Shown one piece after another: positions 45,650 through 56,969 of a stretch of 64,000 bases of DNA. Each line of letters opens with the position of its first letter. Within the stretch, counting starts at the first letter, position 1. Origin of the DNA: Macrostomum hystrix (taxonomy: Eukaryota > Platyhelminthes > Macrostomidae). The notes beneath the pieces are model-generated. The model was not told where the DNA came from. It made no database searches and saw nothing but the letters and a program-made list of their open reading frames with translations. The translations under genes were made by a program, and so were the position numbers. Location: NCBI GenBank assembly GCA_950097015.1, contig CATNEN010000038.1:7004001-7068000 (forward strand), given 5' to 3'.

Positions 45650-46893
45650 ATACAAACAGTCAGTGACATTTCGTTGACAGTCATTTCGGTGACAACTCAA
45701 GTCATTTCAGTGACATAATTAGTCAGATTGGTGATGTCCTAGGCCTCTGTCTATATTCAATATTAATCCTAACAATGCCACCAAAGTTGTTACCGGGCTA
45801 ATTGTAATCCTATTGCTGTTACCAAAGTTGTTATAGGCCTTTTATACTTTTGTCAATCTTATGAATGTCTTTAATTATTCGCTTTATCTCAATTCAAATT
45901 GGTAGCGTTTTTAGGTATTCAAATATGGTAGCGTTATGTATTCAATCTGGTAGCGTTTACAATATGGCCGGTATTTATCTCCTTTATTTGTTTACTTATA
46001 ACTTTTTCTATATCAGTCTTTATTCGTCTTTATCCGTTTTTATTACTCTTCAATTTACTCTTCAATTTCAGTATTAAATTCAATCTTTAATTCAGTCTTT
46101 AATTCAGTCTTTAATTCAGTCTTTAATTTCAATCTGCAGTCCGCTTCATAGGGCTTTCCAGTGGATCTAGAGTTACAACTTTTCACTTCACTCTATTTAC
46201 TTCTCTTTCGCAATGTCTCTTATTCTTCAAATAACTTTAACACGAACACTTCAAATTCAAGCTTTCTTTATTCTGAACGCACAAACGAACGTTGTTTTTC
46301 TTTCTTCTTTCTCTCGTGTATTTATAGTAAAAATTTCCTCGTCACTTCATTATAACCTTTTATTTTTCAGTGCAGTTAAACAATCGGTGCATTAAAACAA
46401 TTTTACGCAAAGTTAAACAAAATATTAAGTTTTCGCGGGAATTTGACTTCTAAGATATATACAATTGGTGCCCTATCTCAGTGACAACAATTTTTGCACC
46501 TAATTATACTAAAAAACTGCCTTCCATTTTAACTATGCTATGCACACTTATAAAGTATTAATTAAATAATGCTATAAGTATTAATAAGAAGCTGCATTGC
46601 TCTGATTAAGTCTGGGTTTTACTTTAAATGAGTTAAATTATTAAATTATTTAATGAGTAGTCAATAGTTTCAATAGTTATTCATTCCTAATTAAATGTGT
46701 ATAATATATAATCATTTTTCAAATTTTGGATTGACAAAGCAAGTGTAGGCTTTAAGCGGCTGCTGGATTATGGAAGTCTGTTTTCTCAGCATATTTAGGG
46801 GCAAAAATAGTTGTCACCAAACTGACCAATTCTGTCACCAAATGACTGTCAACAAAATGTCTTGTCACCAAAATGACCTGGGACCATACAAAC
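45650..46893. mobile_element. Non-autonomous DNA transposon, 1.2 kb, 8-bp target duplication
   Basis: ATACAAAC flanks it directly at 45650-45657 and 46886-46893. The ends are imperfect inverted repeats of more than 60 bases rich in TCATTT(C/T)GGTGACA: CATTTCGTTGACAGTCATTT at the left matches CATTTTGTTGACAGTCATTT read inward from the right. The interior is AT-rich with a short TCAGTCTTTAAT tandem (46080-46135) and no transposase. The superfamily is not assigned; 8-bp duplications fit hAT, P or Merlin. Confidence 0.72.
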
Positions 46894-47638
46894 TATTTTC
46901 TTAACAGCTTATGATTATGTCTCTATGTTGGAATATGTTTGTATGTAGAGATGGAACATGCATTTGTTCAAAAAGTTTTTTAAATTGAAATTAAGATATA
47001 TATGCCAGTTTCACCAAAATCAAAATCATAGCATTAGGCCTATAAGCCTATTTATGTGTAATCTGTTAGACAAAATTAACTATTTGTTTGAGAACCTAGA
47101 ATCTTGGATATTGTATATTCCATTGCTCCCTGTGACAAATTGTCAAGCTCTATAGCATTAAACAGAAAGTCTGATAATATTTAGTAGGTGTACTTGTAAA
47201 TGTACTATTATTAATAAGCCTAGATGTATTACAATTCACCACCTACTTTTCCACAAACTGTATAAGCTAAGGATGACCAGCTGCAATTTTGACTATTGTA
47301 TTGTACCTATTAGCATTAAAATATTCTATTTTTAATCACCTACTAGTGCTACATAGTAGGTAAAATACAATATTTGTTAATGTAGCTGGTCTTCCTTGGC
47401 TTATACTCAATATGTGGAATAGCTAGAATACTGCCATAATCAGGATCATGCTATGTGTGCACCAGAAGACATCCCAAATTTTTTTCGGTGTGTGTGCTAG
47501 GTATGCCAGGCAAAATGCACAAAACTTCAACAGAAAATCATATTAATGACTTATTATTTTAATCCATGCAATGGATTAAATGCAATGCAAGTACTAAGAT
47601 AAATAAATATAGTAATGTATATGATGTATTGATGAGTT
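46894..47638. other. Intergenic, AT-rich
   Basis: Nothing recognised between two DNA elements. Confidence 0.5.
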
Positions 47639-48034
47639 GATGTCACAGTACCTGGACACTTTGTCATCTTACAACTTTGTCATCCAGATGACGATCTGTC
47701 CAATATCTCAGAAGGTGGATGATGTTAAATGATTTCAAAGTTAAAACAGAACCACCCTTCCCACCCCTTCTCACATCGTGTTGGTACCTATCTTTTAACT
47801 CTTATAATGAAAGCAGTTTTGTCACCTTTTTGACAATTTAGTGTGAAGTGTGTTCAAACCTCTGCCCCACCACCCACCCTCACTTTATTGATGACGAACT
47901 TGATTGCTTTTTATTATTAGATGACAAACTGACTAAACTTTAAAGCATGCCAATTGGCTGGATGACAAAGTGTCCTACCTTCCAAGTGGATAACAAAGTT
48001 GTAAGATGACGAAGTGTCTATGATCCGATGTCAC
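47639..48034. mobile_element. 380-bp MITE with 8-bp target duplication
   Basis: GATGTCAC repeats directly at 47639-47646 and 48027-48034. Inside, the ends are inverted repeats: GTCATCTTACAACTTTGTCA at the left against GTCATCTTACAACTTTGTTA read from the right, preceded in both by GACACTT. The end bases resemble those of the 1.2-kb element next door (A/G-G-T-x-C, GACA), suggesting a shared mobilising source. Confidence 0.82.
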
Positions 48035-48223
48035 AATTAGATTGGTCAATCAGAATATATTGCAAAATGTAAGTCGAAACATTTTGTGTAATTGCAAGTA
48101 AAGATTATAAATTAAAGATTTGAATATTTATGTTTTTAATTTCCAAAATAAAGAATAGAAAGAAGAAATAAAACACAATTTAGAGAATATTTTAAATGAA
48201 GCAATGGTTATCCATTGTCACCT

Positions 48224-49372
48224 ATTCCAACCAATTGCAGCTCAGTCCTGGGTTAGACTTGTAAGCTTATTCCAACCAATTGCAGCTCAGTCCTGGGTTA
48301 GACTTGTAAGCTTATTCCAACCAATTGCAGCTCAGTCCTGGGTTAGACTTGTAAGCTTATTCCAACCAATTGCAGCTCAGTCCTGGGTTAGACTTGTAAG
48401 CTTATTCCAACCAATTGCAGCTCAGTCCTGGGTTAGACTTGTAAGCTTATTCCAACCAATTGCAGCTCAGTCCTGGGTTAGACTTGTAAGCTTATTCCAA
48501 CCAATTGCAGCTCAGTCCTGGGTTAGACTTGTAAGCTTATTCCAACCAATTGCAGCTCAGTCCTGGGTTAGACTTGTAAGCTTATTCCAACCAATTGCAG
48601 CTCAGTCCTGGGTTAGACTTGTAAGCTTATTCCAACCAATTGCAGCTCAGTCCTGGGTTAGACTTGTAAGCTTATTCCAACCAATTGCAGCTCAGTCCTG
48701 GGTTAGACTTGTAAGCTTATTCCAACCAATTGCAGCTCAGTCCTGGGTTAGACTTGTAAGCTTATTCCAACCAATTGCAGCTCAGTCCTGGGTTAGACTT
48801 GTAAGCTTATTCCAACCAATTGCAGCTCAGTCCTGGGTTAGACTTGTAAGCTTATTCCAACCAATTGCAGCTCAGTCCTGGGTTAGACTTGTAAGCTTAT
48901 TCCAACCAATTGCAGCTCAGTCATGGGTTGGACTTGTAAGCTTATTCCAACCAATTGCAGCTCAGTCCTGGGTTAGACTTGTAAGCTTATTCCAACCAAT
49001 TGCAGCTCAGTCCTGGGTTAGACTTGTAAGCTTATTCCAACCAATCGCAGCTCAGTCCTGGGTTAGACTTGTAAGCTTATTCCAACCAATTGCAGCTCAG
49101 TCCTGGGTTAGACTTGTAAGCTTATTCCAACCAATTGCAGCTCAGTCCTGGGTTAGACTTGTAAGCTTATTCCAACCAATTGCAGCTCAGTCCTGGGTTA
49201 GACTTGTAAGCTTATTCCAACCAATTGCAGCTCAGTCCTGGGTTAGACTTGTAAGCTTATTCCAACCAATTGCAGCTCAGTCCTGGGTTAGACTTGTAAG
49301 CTTATTCCAACCAATTGCAGCTCAGTCCTGGGTTAGACTTGTAAGCTTATTCCAACCAATTGCAGCTCAGTC
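48224..49372 (+). repeat. 45-bp array ending at the RPL17 start codon, 25 units
   Basis: From 48241 to 49365 exactly 25 units follow without length change and with only about three base differences. Each unit contains CTCAGTCCTGGGTTAGACTT, then GTAAGCTTATTCCAACCAAT, then TGCAG. Thus every unit has an acceptor-like CAATTGCAG, a 20-base exon-like piece, and a donor-like CTT|GTAAGC, plus one CCAAT box. The final unit reads CTCAGTCATGGG, where the ATG is the start of RPL17; in other units that codon is CTG, except for ATG at 48923. The 430-codon frame through the array is in a different frame from RPL17. Confidence 0.95.
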
Positions 49373-50032
49373 ATGGGTCGGTACAGCGTCAAGCCTGAGA
49401 GCGCCGCCAAGTGCGCCAAGGCACGCGGCTCCTACCTGCGTGTGCACTTTAAGAACACACGCGAGACTGCCGGCGCTATTCGCGGCATGCCGCTGAAGAG
49501 GGCGCAGCGTTACCTGAAGAATGTCATCTCCAAGAAGGAGATTGTGCCCTTCAGGCGCTTCATGCGGGGCACTGGCAGGCACGCGCAGGCCAAAGTCTGG
49601 GGCGTGGCTACCAGCCGTTGGCCGAAGAAGTCCTGCGAGTTTCTGCTCCAGCTGCTGAAGAACTGTGAGAGCAACGCCGAGTTCAAGGGCCTAGACGCTG
49701 ACCACCTGGTTATCGATCACATTCAGGTTAGTTATTGAAGTCAGTTTTCTTGATAAGTCTTGATGCAGCCAGTTATTTAATGTGCCTTGGCTGGTTGAGA
49801 CTAATGAGTCGCGCATCTTGATTGGCAGGTGAATCGCGCACCGAAGATGCGTCGCCGCACCTACCGGGCCCACGGCCGCATCGGACCCTACATGTCATCG
49901 CCCTGCCACGTTGAGGTGATCCTGAACGAGCGCGAGCAGGTTGTGGCCCGAGCTGCCGACACAGAGGAGGCCACGGCTAAGAAGAAGGAGAGCAAGAAGA
50001 AGTTAAAGAAGGCGAAGCTGCGCGGAGAGTAG
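49373..50032 (+). CDS. RPL17: 60S ribosomal protein L17 (uL22)
   Basis: Structural protein of the large cytosolic ribosomal subunit, near the peptide exit tunnel. Exons 49373-49726 and 49829-50032 join in phase 0 to 185 residues, against about 184 in humans. Hallmarks: [51 protein letters not shown], then across the splice [20 protein letters not shown] and PYMSSPCH, and a lysine-rich tail. Start chosen by homology (MGRYS). The acceptor-like TTGCAG stands 7 bases before the ATG, so the mRNA leader is probably supplied by a spliced leader or a far upstream exon. AATAAA follows at 50096. The gene begins inside the last unit of the 45-bp array. Confidence 0.97.
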
Positions 50033-50095
50033 AGCGTAGAGCGACTGCTTGAGCAGTGCTGACCGACTTGCGTGTTTAAAAGGCTAAAAACTGCA

Positions 50096-50101
50096 AATAA
50101 A
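50096..50101 (+). terminator. Poly(A) signal of RPL17
   Basis: AATAAA 64 bases after the stop codon, followed by a short A/T-rich stretch. Confidence 0.7.
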
Positions 50102-50289
50102 ATTTAGCTATCTGGCCAGGCCGCTGCCTCTCAAAATGAGGCTCGGTTGCTATGCAGTCTTGGATATGTTCCGCCTTCCTATGTTTCTTATTTTGTTTAG
50201 TATCTCTGACCTAATGGCAATTTTATAGCTCCACCGAGCTAATTATAATTAACTATGCTGATGATTTTATGTGTTCCCTCAGCTTACAG

Positions 50290-50590
50290 TGTCATTTTTG
50301 CTGATCTCTAAGCTTGACATGTCATCTTTCTTGATTCCCTGGCTTGACACGTCATTTTTCCTGATCCCCAAGCTTGACACGTCATTTTACTGATCCCCAA
50401 GCTTGACATGTCATCTTTCTTGATCCCCTGGCTTGACACGTCATTTTACTGATCCCCAAGCTTGAAGTGTCATCTTTCTTGATCCCCTGGCTTGCCACGT
50501 CATCTTTCCTGATCTCCAAGCTTGACATGTCATTTTTCTTGATCCTCAGGCTTGACCTGTTATCTTTCATAATCCTAAAGATTAATTTGT
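50290..50590. repeat. 28-30-bp minisatellite between RPL17 and the next gene
   Basis: About ten units containing GCTTGACACGTCATTTTTC and CTGATCCCCAA, quite diverged. It occupies much of the 670-base gap between the two genes. Confidence 0.88.
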
Positions 50591-50704
50591 TTCTATTATA
50601 TTATCCATTTTTATCGTTAGATTGTTGTGACATGAGATGGCAACTGTTCAGAGTCAATCGATTTGCAGAGTCGGCGCCATTGCTAACAACAGCTTCTGTC
50701 CACA

Positions 50705-51976
50705 ATGTCCGTGTCCTCACAGCACAGCACGGATGCCCTGTCCCAGCTGTTGCACGAATTAGCAAGCGAAGAATCAGAGTGCCTTAATGAGCTCCTCGAT
50801 GCGTCTAACTGCAATGCCGGCGCAACTGCGGCAACAGTCTCAGAGCTCAGCAGCGACGCCGACATATTCGCCGTGACGCACAGCAGCCAGAGCAGCGGCT
50901 CGGTGGTGTTTCACCGCTGGAAGAGGCTGCCCGGCCTCACCACACTGGGCCAGCTTAATCCTCTGGCTGATGCGGCCCAGTACTCAACTGTGCTCATGCC
51001 CTGCTGCCGGCTTACCAACGCTGCGAGAAATATTCTTGACGGCATGGCCAGCAGGCGAGGACAGAAGGCCGACTCTGCGGCCTCTGGCGAGAGGTGAGAA
51101 AGGCGCCGAAGCCTTTAAGTTGTCCTACTCCAATTTGAGTTGTCCTACTCCAATTTGAGTTTTCCTACTCCAATTTGAGTTGTCCTACTCCAATTTGAGT
51201 TGTCCTACTCCAATTTGAGTTTTCCTACTCCAATTTGAGTTGTCCTACTCTAATTTGAGTTGTCCTACTCCTATTTGAGCTGTCCTACTCCAATTTGAGC
51301 TGTCCTACTCCAATTTGAGTTGTCCTTCTCCAATTTGAGCTGTCCTACTCCAATTTGAGCTGTCCTACTCCAATTTGAGTTGTCCTTCTCCAATTTGAGT
51401 TGTCCTACTCCAATTTAAGTTTTCGTACTCCAATTTGAGTTACCCTTCATTTAGAGTTCTACTCTGATTTCAATTTGATGGATTAGCCTGAAATGCTTTG
51501 CTTTAATTCACTTGCCTTGATCAGTACCTTAGAGTTCAGCTTATTGGATAAAATTAATTTGTTCCAGCGGCATCAGAAGCGGCCATGCTGCTCCAATACT
51601 CGATGCCAGCATTACAAACAACTTCGGCGGCAGCAGCAGCAGCAGCAGCCACAACAGCCCAGTGGAGATTTACCACACGCCTCCAGAGACGGGTTCCTTT
51701 GATCGTCAAAAACTGTCGCAGCAGTCTCAGCAGGCGGCGGGTCTCTCTTCCGTTGATGACACGATGCCAGAAGCAAAGCGACGTCGCACCCAGGATGACA
51801 GCTCGAAGGCAGAGGACCAGGAATCTGCAGCCAATCAGCTGCTTCAGTGGCTGCTCGCTCATCCAATCAGAGCTGGGCAGGAAGCGATAGAGGCAGACAA
51901 GGCGCTTGTTGAGCTGTGCAGAGCCGCCAAGTATGACATGGATGCTGATATAGACTTTGTGGCGCGTTTAAATTAA
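50705..51976 (+). CDS. Uncharacterised 265-residue protein, nuclear-looking
   Basis: Not recognised. Exons 50705-51093 and 51568-51976 join in phase 2 (GAG AG|C GGC). The N-terminal half is acidic and serine-rich with one structured-looking stretch (VVFHRWKRLPGLTTLGQLNP, then ARNILDGMASRRG). Exon 2 has a serine run, glutamine-rich sequence, a basic cluster EAKRRRTQ that could be a nuclear signal, and a helical C terminus (ANQLLQWLLAHP, EADKALVELCRAAKYD) ending DIDFVARLN. An acceptor-like gctaacaacag stands 14 bases before the ATG, again suggesting trans-splicing. AATAAA is at 52014. It lies between RPL17 and the nucleoside kinase on the same strand; the intron holds a 20-bp array. Confidence 0.7.
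51115..51445. repeat. 20-bp minisatellite in the intron of the uncharacterised gene
   Basis: About 16 units of TTGTCCTACTCCAATTTGAG with T/C and G/T variants. It starts some 20 bases after the splice donor. Confidence 0.93.
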
Positions 51977-52307
51977 TTTCAAACGCGTACTAGCATTCTC
52001 TACACTTCATACTAATAAAAACAGCATTTAAATTCGCATTTTTGTTTGATAGCGGATGTTAAAGTCTATTTATATGTCCAACTATACTAGTACAAGTAGT
52101 TACTTATACAATTGCTTACAATTTGCTAATAAATTTGTAAAAACTGCTGCCTTATCTATTTCGCACAGATTAGTAATGTGTTTTAATATTCGAAACTTTC
52201 GTTGGTTGCTAGGTAAGCTGGTGAGCTGGAGGAATTAAGGGGGCCATTAAGAGCTAGATAATAGGCCCATCTGCCGCATGCTGCAGGTCATCAGTGCGGC
52301 CGAAATG

Positions 52308-53388
52308 CAGCGCACCCGCTTCACTGTGTCCATCGAGGGCAACATCGGGTCTGGCAAGAGCACCCTGCTTCAGCACTTCAGCGCCTCGCCATTTGTTGCC
52401 GACATTCGCGAGCCGCTGGAGCAGTGGTGCAGCCTACGGGGCACCAACCCGCTGCGCCGGCTTTACGACGATCCGCAGCGGTGGTCCTTCTCCTTCAACC
52501 TCTACGCCATGCTAACCAGGCTGCGCATGCACCAGGCTGACACCGCCAAGCCGGTGCGTCTGCTAGAGCGCTCGCTGCACAGCACCCGCCACTGCTTTGT
52601 TGAAAGCGCCTACGCGGATAATAGCCTGTGCTCAGCTGAGTACGAAGTGCTTGTCAAGTACTACGAACACCTGCTGCAATACCGACCGAAGGACGTCCGG
52701 GTCGACCTCTATGTGTACCTTAGGGCGCCACCCCAGGTTTGCGGACCCAGTTAAATCAGTTACAATGAACCTCAGCTCTCCCCGATCCCCACACTGAACC
52801 TCAGCTCTCCCCGAACCCCAAACTGAACCTCAGCTCTCCCCGATCCCCACACTGAACCTCAGCTCTCCCCGATCCCCACACTGAACCTCAGCTCTCCCCG
52901 ATCCCCACACTGCACCTCAGCTCTCCCCGAACCCCAAACTGAACCTCAGCTCTCCCCGAACCCCAAACTGAACCTCAGCTCTCCCCGATCCCCACACTGC
53001 ACCTCAGCTCTCCCCGATCCCCAAACTGAACCTCCGCTCCCCGCCCTGTTGTCAGGTGTGCTACGATCGCATTGTGTCGCGCAGCCGCTCGGAGGAGAGC
53101 CACCTGCCGATGGCCCTGATTGAACGTCTGCACAATCTTCACGAGCGCTGGCTGACCAGTTCCGAGCTGGGCGCTCCAGTTATCATCCTTGACGCTGGTC
53201 GGGACCTGGCCACAATGCGCCGTGTCTGGGACGAGAAGCGTGACATGATCCTGTGCGGCTACACCGACGCCAGTCTTGTAGCCGGTCCGGTGTCTCCCAG
53301 CCTGAAACCAGCCGCTGTGGGCCAGCTTGCGGTTGATCAGCAGTGCAGAGAGGCCAAGAAAGATGCCAACATTCAGCTAGCTGCTTAA
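52308..53388 (+). CDS. Deoxyribonucleoside kinase (TK2/dNK family)
   Basis: Transfers a phosphate from ATP to deoxynucleosides, the first step of nucleotide salvage. Exons 52308-52736 and 53056-53388 join in phase 0 to 253 residues, close to Drosophila dNK (about 250). Seen: P-loop GNIGSGKST at 12-20, REPLEQW at 35-41 with the substrate-contacting glutamate, WSFSFNLY at 60-67, the ERS motif at 88-90, YEHLLQYRP, and the LID arginines in RSRSEE at 152-157, followed by LIERLHNLHERWL. All key residues are present, so it should be active. An ATG 30 bases earlier (52278) is in frame but overlaps the acceptor-like catgctgcag, so I prefer 52308. No obvious mitochondrial leader. Supply of dNTPs fits proliferating stem cells, an inference. 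Confidence 0.93.
52755..53045. repeat. 29-bp minisatellite in the nucleoside kinase intron
   Basis: About ten units containing AACCTCAGCTCTCCCCGAT and CCCACACTG. It fills nearly the entire 319-base intron and ends about ten bases before the acceptor. Confidence 0.94.
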
Positions 53389-53539
53389 TTTAGCTCGCAT
53401 TTTATTCGCTAACATCAATTGACTTTTAACTTTTGTTATTGTAGTAAAATAGCTTAGTTGTGCTTTTTGTGGTCTTTTTTAGGGTTTCTATGGCAACCTC
53501 TAGCTAACCCACGGTCCAATATTCGCAACAACTAACAGC

Positions 53540-54050
53540 CCATCACCCCAATGCCCAATACCGTCACCCCATGCCCAATACCGTCACCCCAATGCCCAAT
53601 ACCGTCACCCAATGCCCAATACCGTCACCCCAATGCCCAATACCGTCACCCCAATGCCCAATACCGTCACCCCATGCCCAATACCGTCACCCCAATGCCC
53701 AATACCGTCACCCCAATGCCCAATACCGTCACCCCAATGCCCAATACCGTCACCCCAATGCCCAATACCGTCACCCAATGCCCAATACCGTCACCCCAAT
53801 GCCCAATACCGTCACCCCAATGCCCAATACCGTCACCCCAATGCCCAATACCGTCACCCCAATGCCCAATACCGTCACCCAATGCCCAATACCGTCACCC
53901 CAATGCCCAATACCGTCACCCCAATGCCCAATACCGTCACCCCAATGCCCAATACCGTCACCCCAATGCCCAATACCATCGCCCCAATGCCCAATACCGT
54001 CACCCAATGCCCAATACCATCGCCCCAATGCCCAATACCGTCACCCCTAC
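53540..54050. repeat. 21-bp minisatellite past the kinase gene
   Basis: About 24 units of AATGCCCAATACCGTCACCC plus one C. Some units lack one C, which shifts the frame between repeats. Overlapping frames in three phases are repeat products. Confidence 0.94.
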
Positions 54051-54059
54051 ACACAAGCC

Positions 54060-54684
54060 CAATAATCAAGTGGGGTGAAAACCAGTAAAAATTGTAAATT
54101 GTTTTTAATTTAGCTTAATTCGTATTTAAATCATTTAAAAGTTTGCATTTGTAAATGACTTTATTTTTGTCGCCCTAATTTTTCCACGATAATCTGATGG
54201 TGCCTAGAAATTTAAACACAATTCTTGCGAGAGGTGCTCATTCAGTCATATAGCTTTCTCATTGTGGTGCGGCAACTTGTAAAAGTTTGGAAAGATCCTG
54301 CCTAATTGTCCACTTAGGCAATTAAAAAATTTCTATGTTATTTTTATTTAAGCGCTTTAACTCTTATGACAAGCCTATCTATTATACACATTCACAGCAC
54401 CAGCTTATGCGTCACGTTTTCTGTCATTCATTTGTCGTCAGTCACTTTAAACTGCAATTACCCTGAATTTTTTGTTTTATTTTTGTATTTTTCAGTTGTT
54501 GCAATAAATGCATCCTTAAGGGTGCTTTTGTCGGGAAAAATCGAAGTAACTTTGTACCAAATACTTTCTTGTTAAAATGTTTTATAACTTTGCTTTTATT
54601 TCTTTGAAAATCGAACGGCTTCATAAAACATCTAGCCTAGATCAGATCTTCACACAATCTAAAGCGTGATAAACACACCACCCC
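54060..54684. other. Intergenic
   Basis: AT-rich unique sequence between two arrays, nothing recognised. Confidence 0.55.
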
Positions 54685-56330
54685 ATTTCTAGCCTTCACC
54701 CATCTCCCCATTTCTTGCCTTCACCTATCTTCCCATTTCTAGCCTTCACCCATCTCCCCATTTCTTGCCTTCACCTATCTTCCCATTTCTAGCCTTCACC
54801 CATCTCCCCATTTCTTGCCTTCACCCATCTCCCCATTTCTTGCCTTCACCTATCTTCCCATTTCTAGCCTTCACCCATCTCCCCATTTCTTGCCTTCACC
54901 CATCTCCCCATTTCTAGCCTTTACCCATCTCCCCATTTCTTGCCTTCACCCATCTCCCTATTTCTTGCCTTCACCTATCTTCCCATTTCTAGCCTTCACC
55001 CATCTCCCCATTTCTTGCCTTCACCCATCTCCCCATTTCTTGCCTTCACCTATCTTCCCATTTCTAGCCTTCACCCATCTCCCCATTTCTTGCCTTCACC
55101 CATCTCCCCATTTCTAGCCTTCACCCATCTCCCCATTTCTTGCCTTCACCCATCTCCCCATTTCTAGCCTTCACCCATCTTCCCATTTCTTGCCTTCACC
55201 CATCTCCCCATTTCTTGCCTTCACCCATCTCCCCATTTCTTGCCTTCACCCATCTCCCAATTTCTAGCTCTCACCCATCTCCCCATTTCTTGCCTTCACC
55301 CATCTCCCCATTTCTTGCCTTCACCCATCTCCCCATTTCTTGCCTTCACCCATCTCCCCATTTCTTGCCTTCACCCATCTCCCCATTTCTTGCCTTCACC
55401 CATCTCCCCATTTCTAGCCTTCACCCATCTCCCCATTTCTAGCCTTCACCCATCTCCCCATTTCTTGCCTTCACCCATCTCCCCATTTCTTGCCTTCACC
55501 CATCTCCCCATTTCTTGCCTTCACCCATCTCCCCATTTCTAGCTCTCACCCATCTCCCCATTTCTTGCCTTCACCCATCTCCCCATTTCTAGCTCTCACC
55601 CATCTCCCCATTTCTAGCCTTCACCCATCTCCCCATTTCTAGCCTTCACCCATCTCCCCATTTCTTGCCTTCACCCATCTCCCCATTTCTAGACTTCACC
55701 CATCTCCCCATTTCTTGCCTTCACCCATCTCCCCATTTCTTGCCTTCACCCATCTCCCAATTTCTAGCTCTCACCCATCTCCCCATTTCTTGCCTTCACC
55801 CATCTCCCCATTTCTTGCCTTCACCCATCTCCCCATTTCTAGCCTTCACCCATCTCCCCATTTCTAGCCTTCACCCATCTCCCCATTTCTTGCCTTCACC
55901 CATCTCCCCATTTCTTGCCTTCACCCATCTCCCCATTTCTTGCCTTCACCCATCTCCCCATTTCTAGACTTCACCCATCTCCCCATTTCTAGCTCTCACC
56001 CATCTCCCCATTTCTAGCCTTCACCCATCTCCCCATTTCTTGCCTTCACCCATCTCCACATTTCTTGCCTTCACCCATCTCCACATTTCTAGACTTCACC
56101 CATCTCCCCATTTCTAGACTTCACCCATCTCCCCATTTCTAGACTTCACCCATCTCCCCATTTCTAGCCTTCACCCATCTCCCCATTTCTAGCTCTCACC
56201 TATCTCCCCATTTCTAGCTCTCACCCATCTCCCCATTTCTAGCTCTCACCCACCACCCTACTTCTAGCCTTCACCCATCTCCCCATTTCTTGCTCTCACC
56301 CACCACCCTACTTCTAGACTTCACCCACTT
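54685..56330. repeat. 25-bp pyrimidine-rich minisatellite, about 65 units
   Basis: Units contain CTTCACCCATCTCCCCATTT then CT(T/A)GC. Longest array of the window (1.6 kb). Variants ending TAGCTCT and TAGACT appear toward the right end. Four units (100 bases) do not return to frame; three do. Confidence 0.95.
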
Positions 56331-56969
56331 ATTTTCCATCTAACGCAAACGCCTGAACTCCATTATGCTATTTATAATAATTTAGTATACCGTTTTGTTA
56401 ATTCAGTTTGTAAGAATATCATTTAACTCAGATGCATAAAAACTTGGCTTAACTTTTAGGTAGCGCATACTATTTGAACTCTGTTAAGAAGTAGCTTTAA
56501 TTATTCGCATTTATTATTTTAGACTTGCTATAACTAGAAACTAATTATTTAAATAATATTGACTGCAAAGTTACATAATACATCTGAGAAAGGAAATAGT
56601 GCAACTCATTTAAGCAATCAGAAAAAAACCTTACTACTCTAATCGAAATACCAGAATATAAGAACTATACACTAGATTTCTTGGATTAAAAAGGATATAA
56701 AAGAATACTCGCTTTCTAGGCTTTGAAGCTATAAAACTCGTTTTCGCACTGAAGGAAGCGCTAGAAGCTCTTACGCCACCAAGGCGTTCAGCTGGCAGCG
56801 TTCAGCTTGATTGCTGAGCAATGAAATAGAGCACGTATAATGATTGTTAAAATTAGCTAGTATACAAACTATAGTTTAAATCTCTGGAGTACTCTAGTTG
56901 GTGAGCAGTTTACTTCGAGTCTAGGTAAAAAAGCTTGGCTGGTTATGCGCAGGTTAGGCGCAGGCACTT
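56331..56969. other. Intergenic and probable mucin 3' untranslated region
   Basis: AT-rich, no array. No convincing poly(A) signal was chosen. Confidence 0.45.

Noticed and set aside
48224-49372. Spliced-leader RNA gene cluster
   Set aside because: Units of 45 bp are too short, with no Sm-type site or stem-loops; a leader plus intron needs about 100 bases or more.
48204-49496. 430-codon plus-strand frame over the 45-bp array running into RPL17
   Set aside because: It is in a different frame from RPL17, stays open only because 45 is divisible by three, and loses sense after the array.
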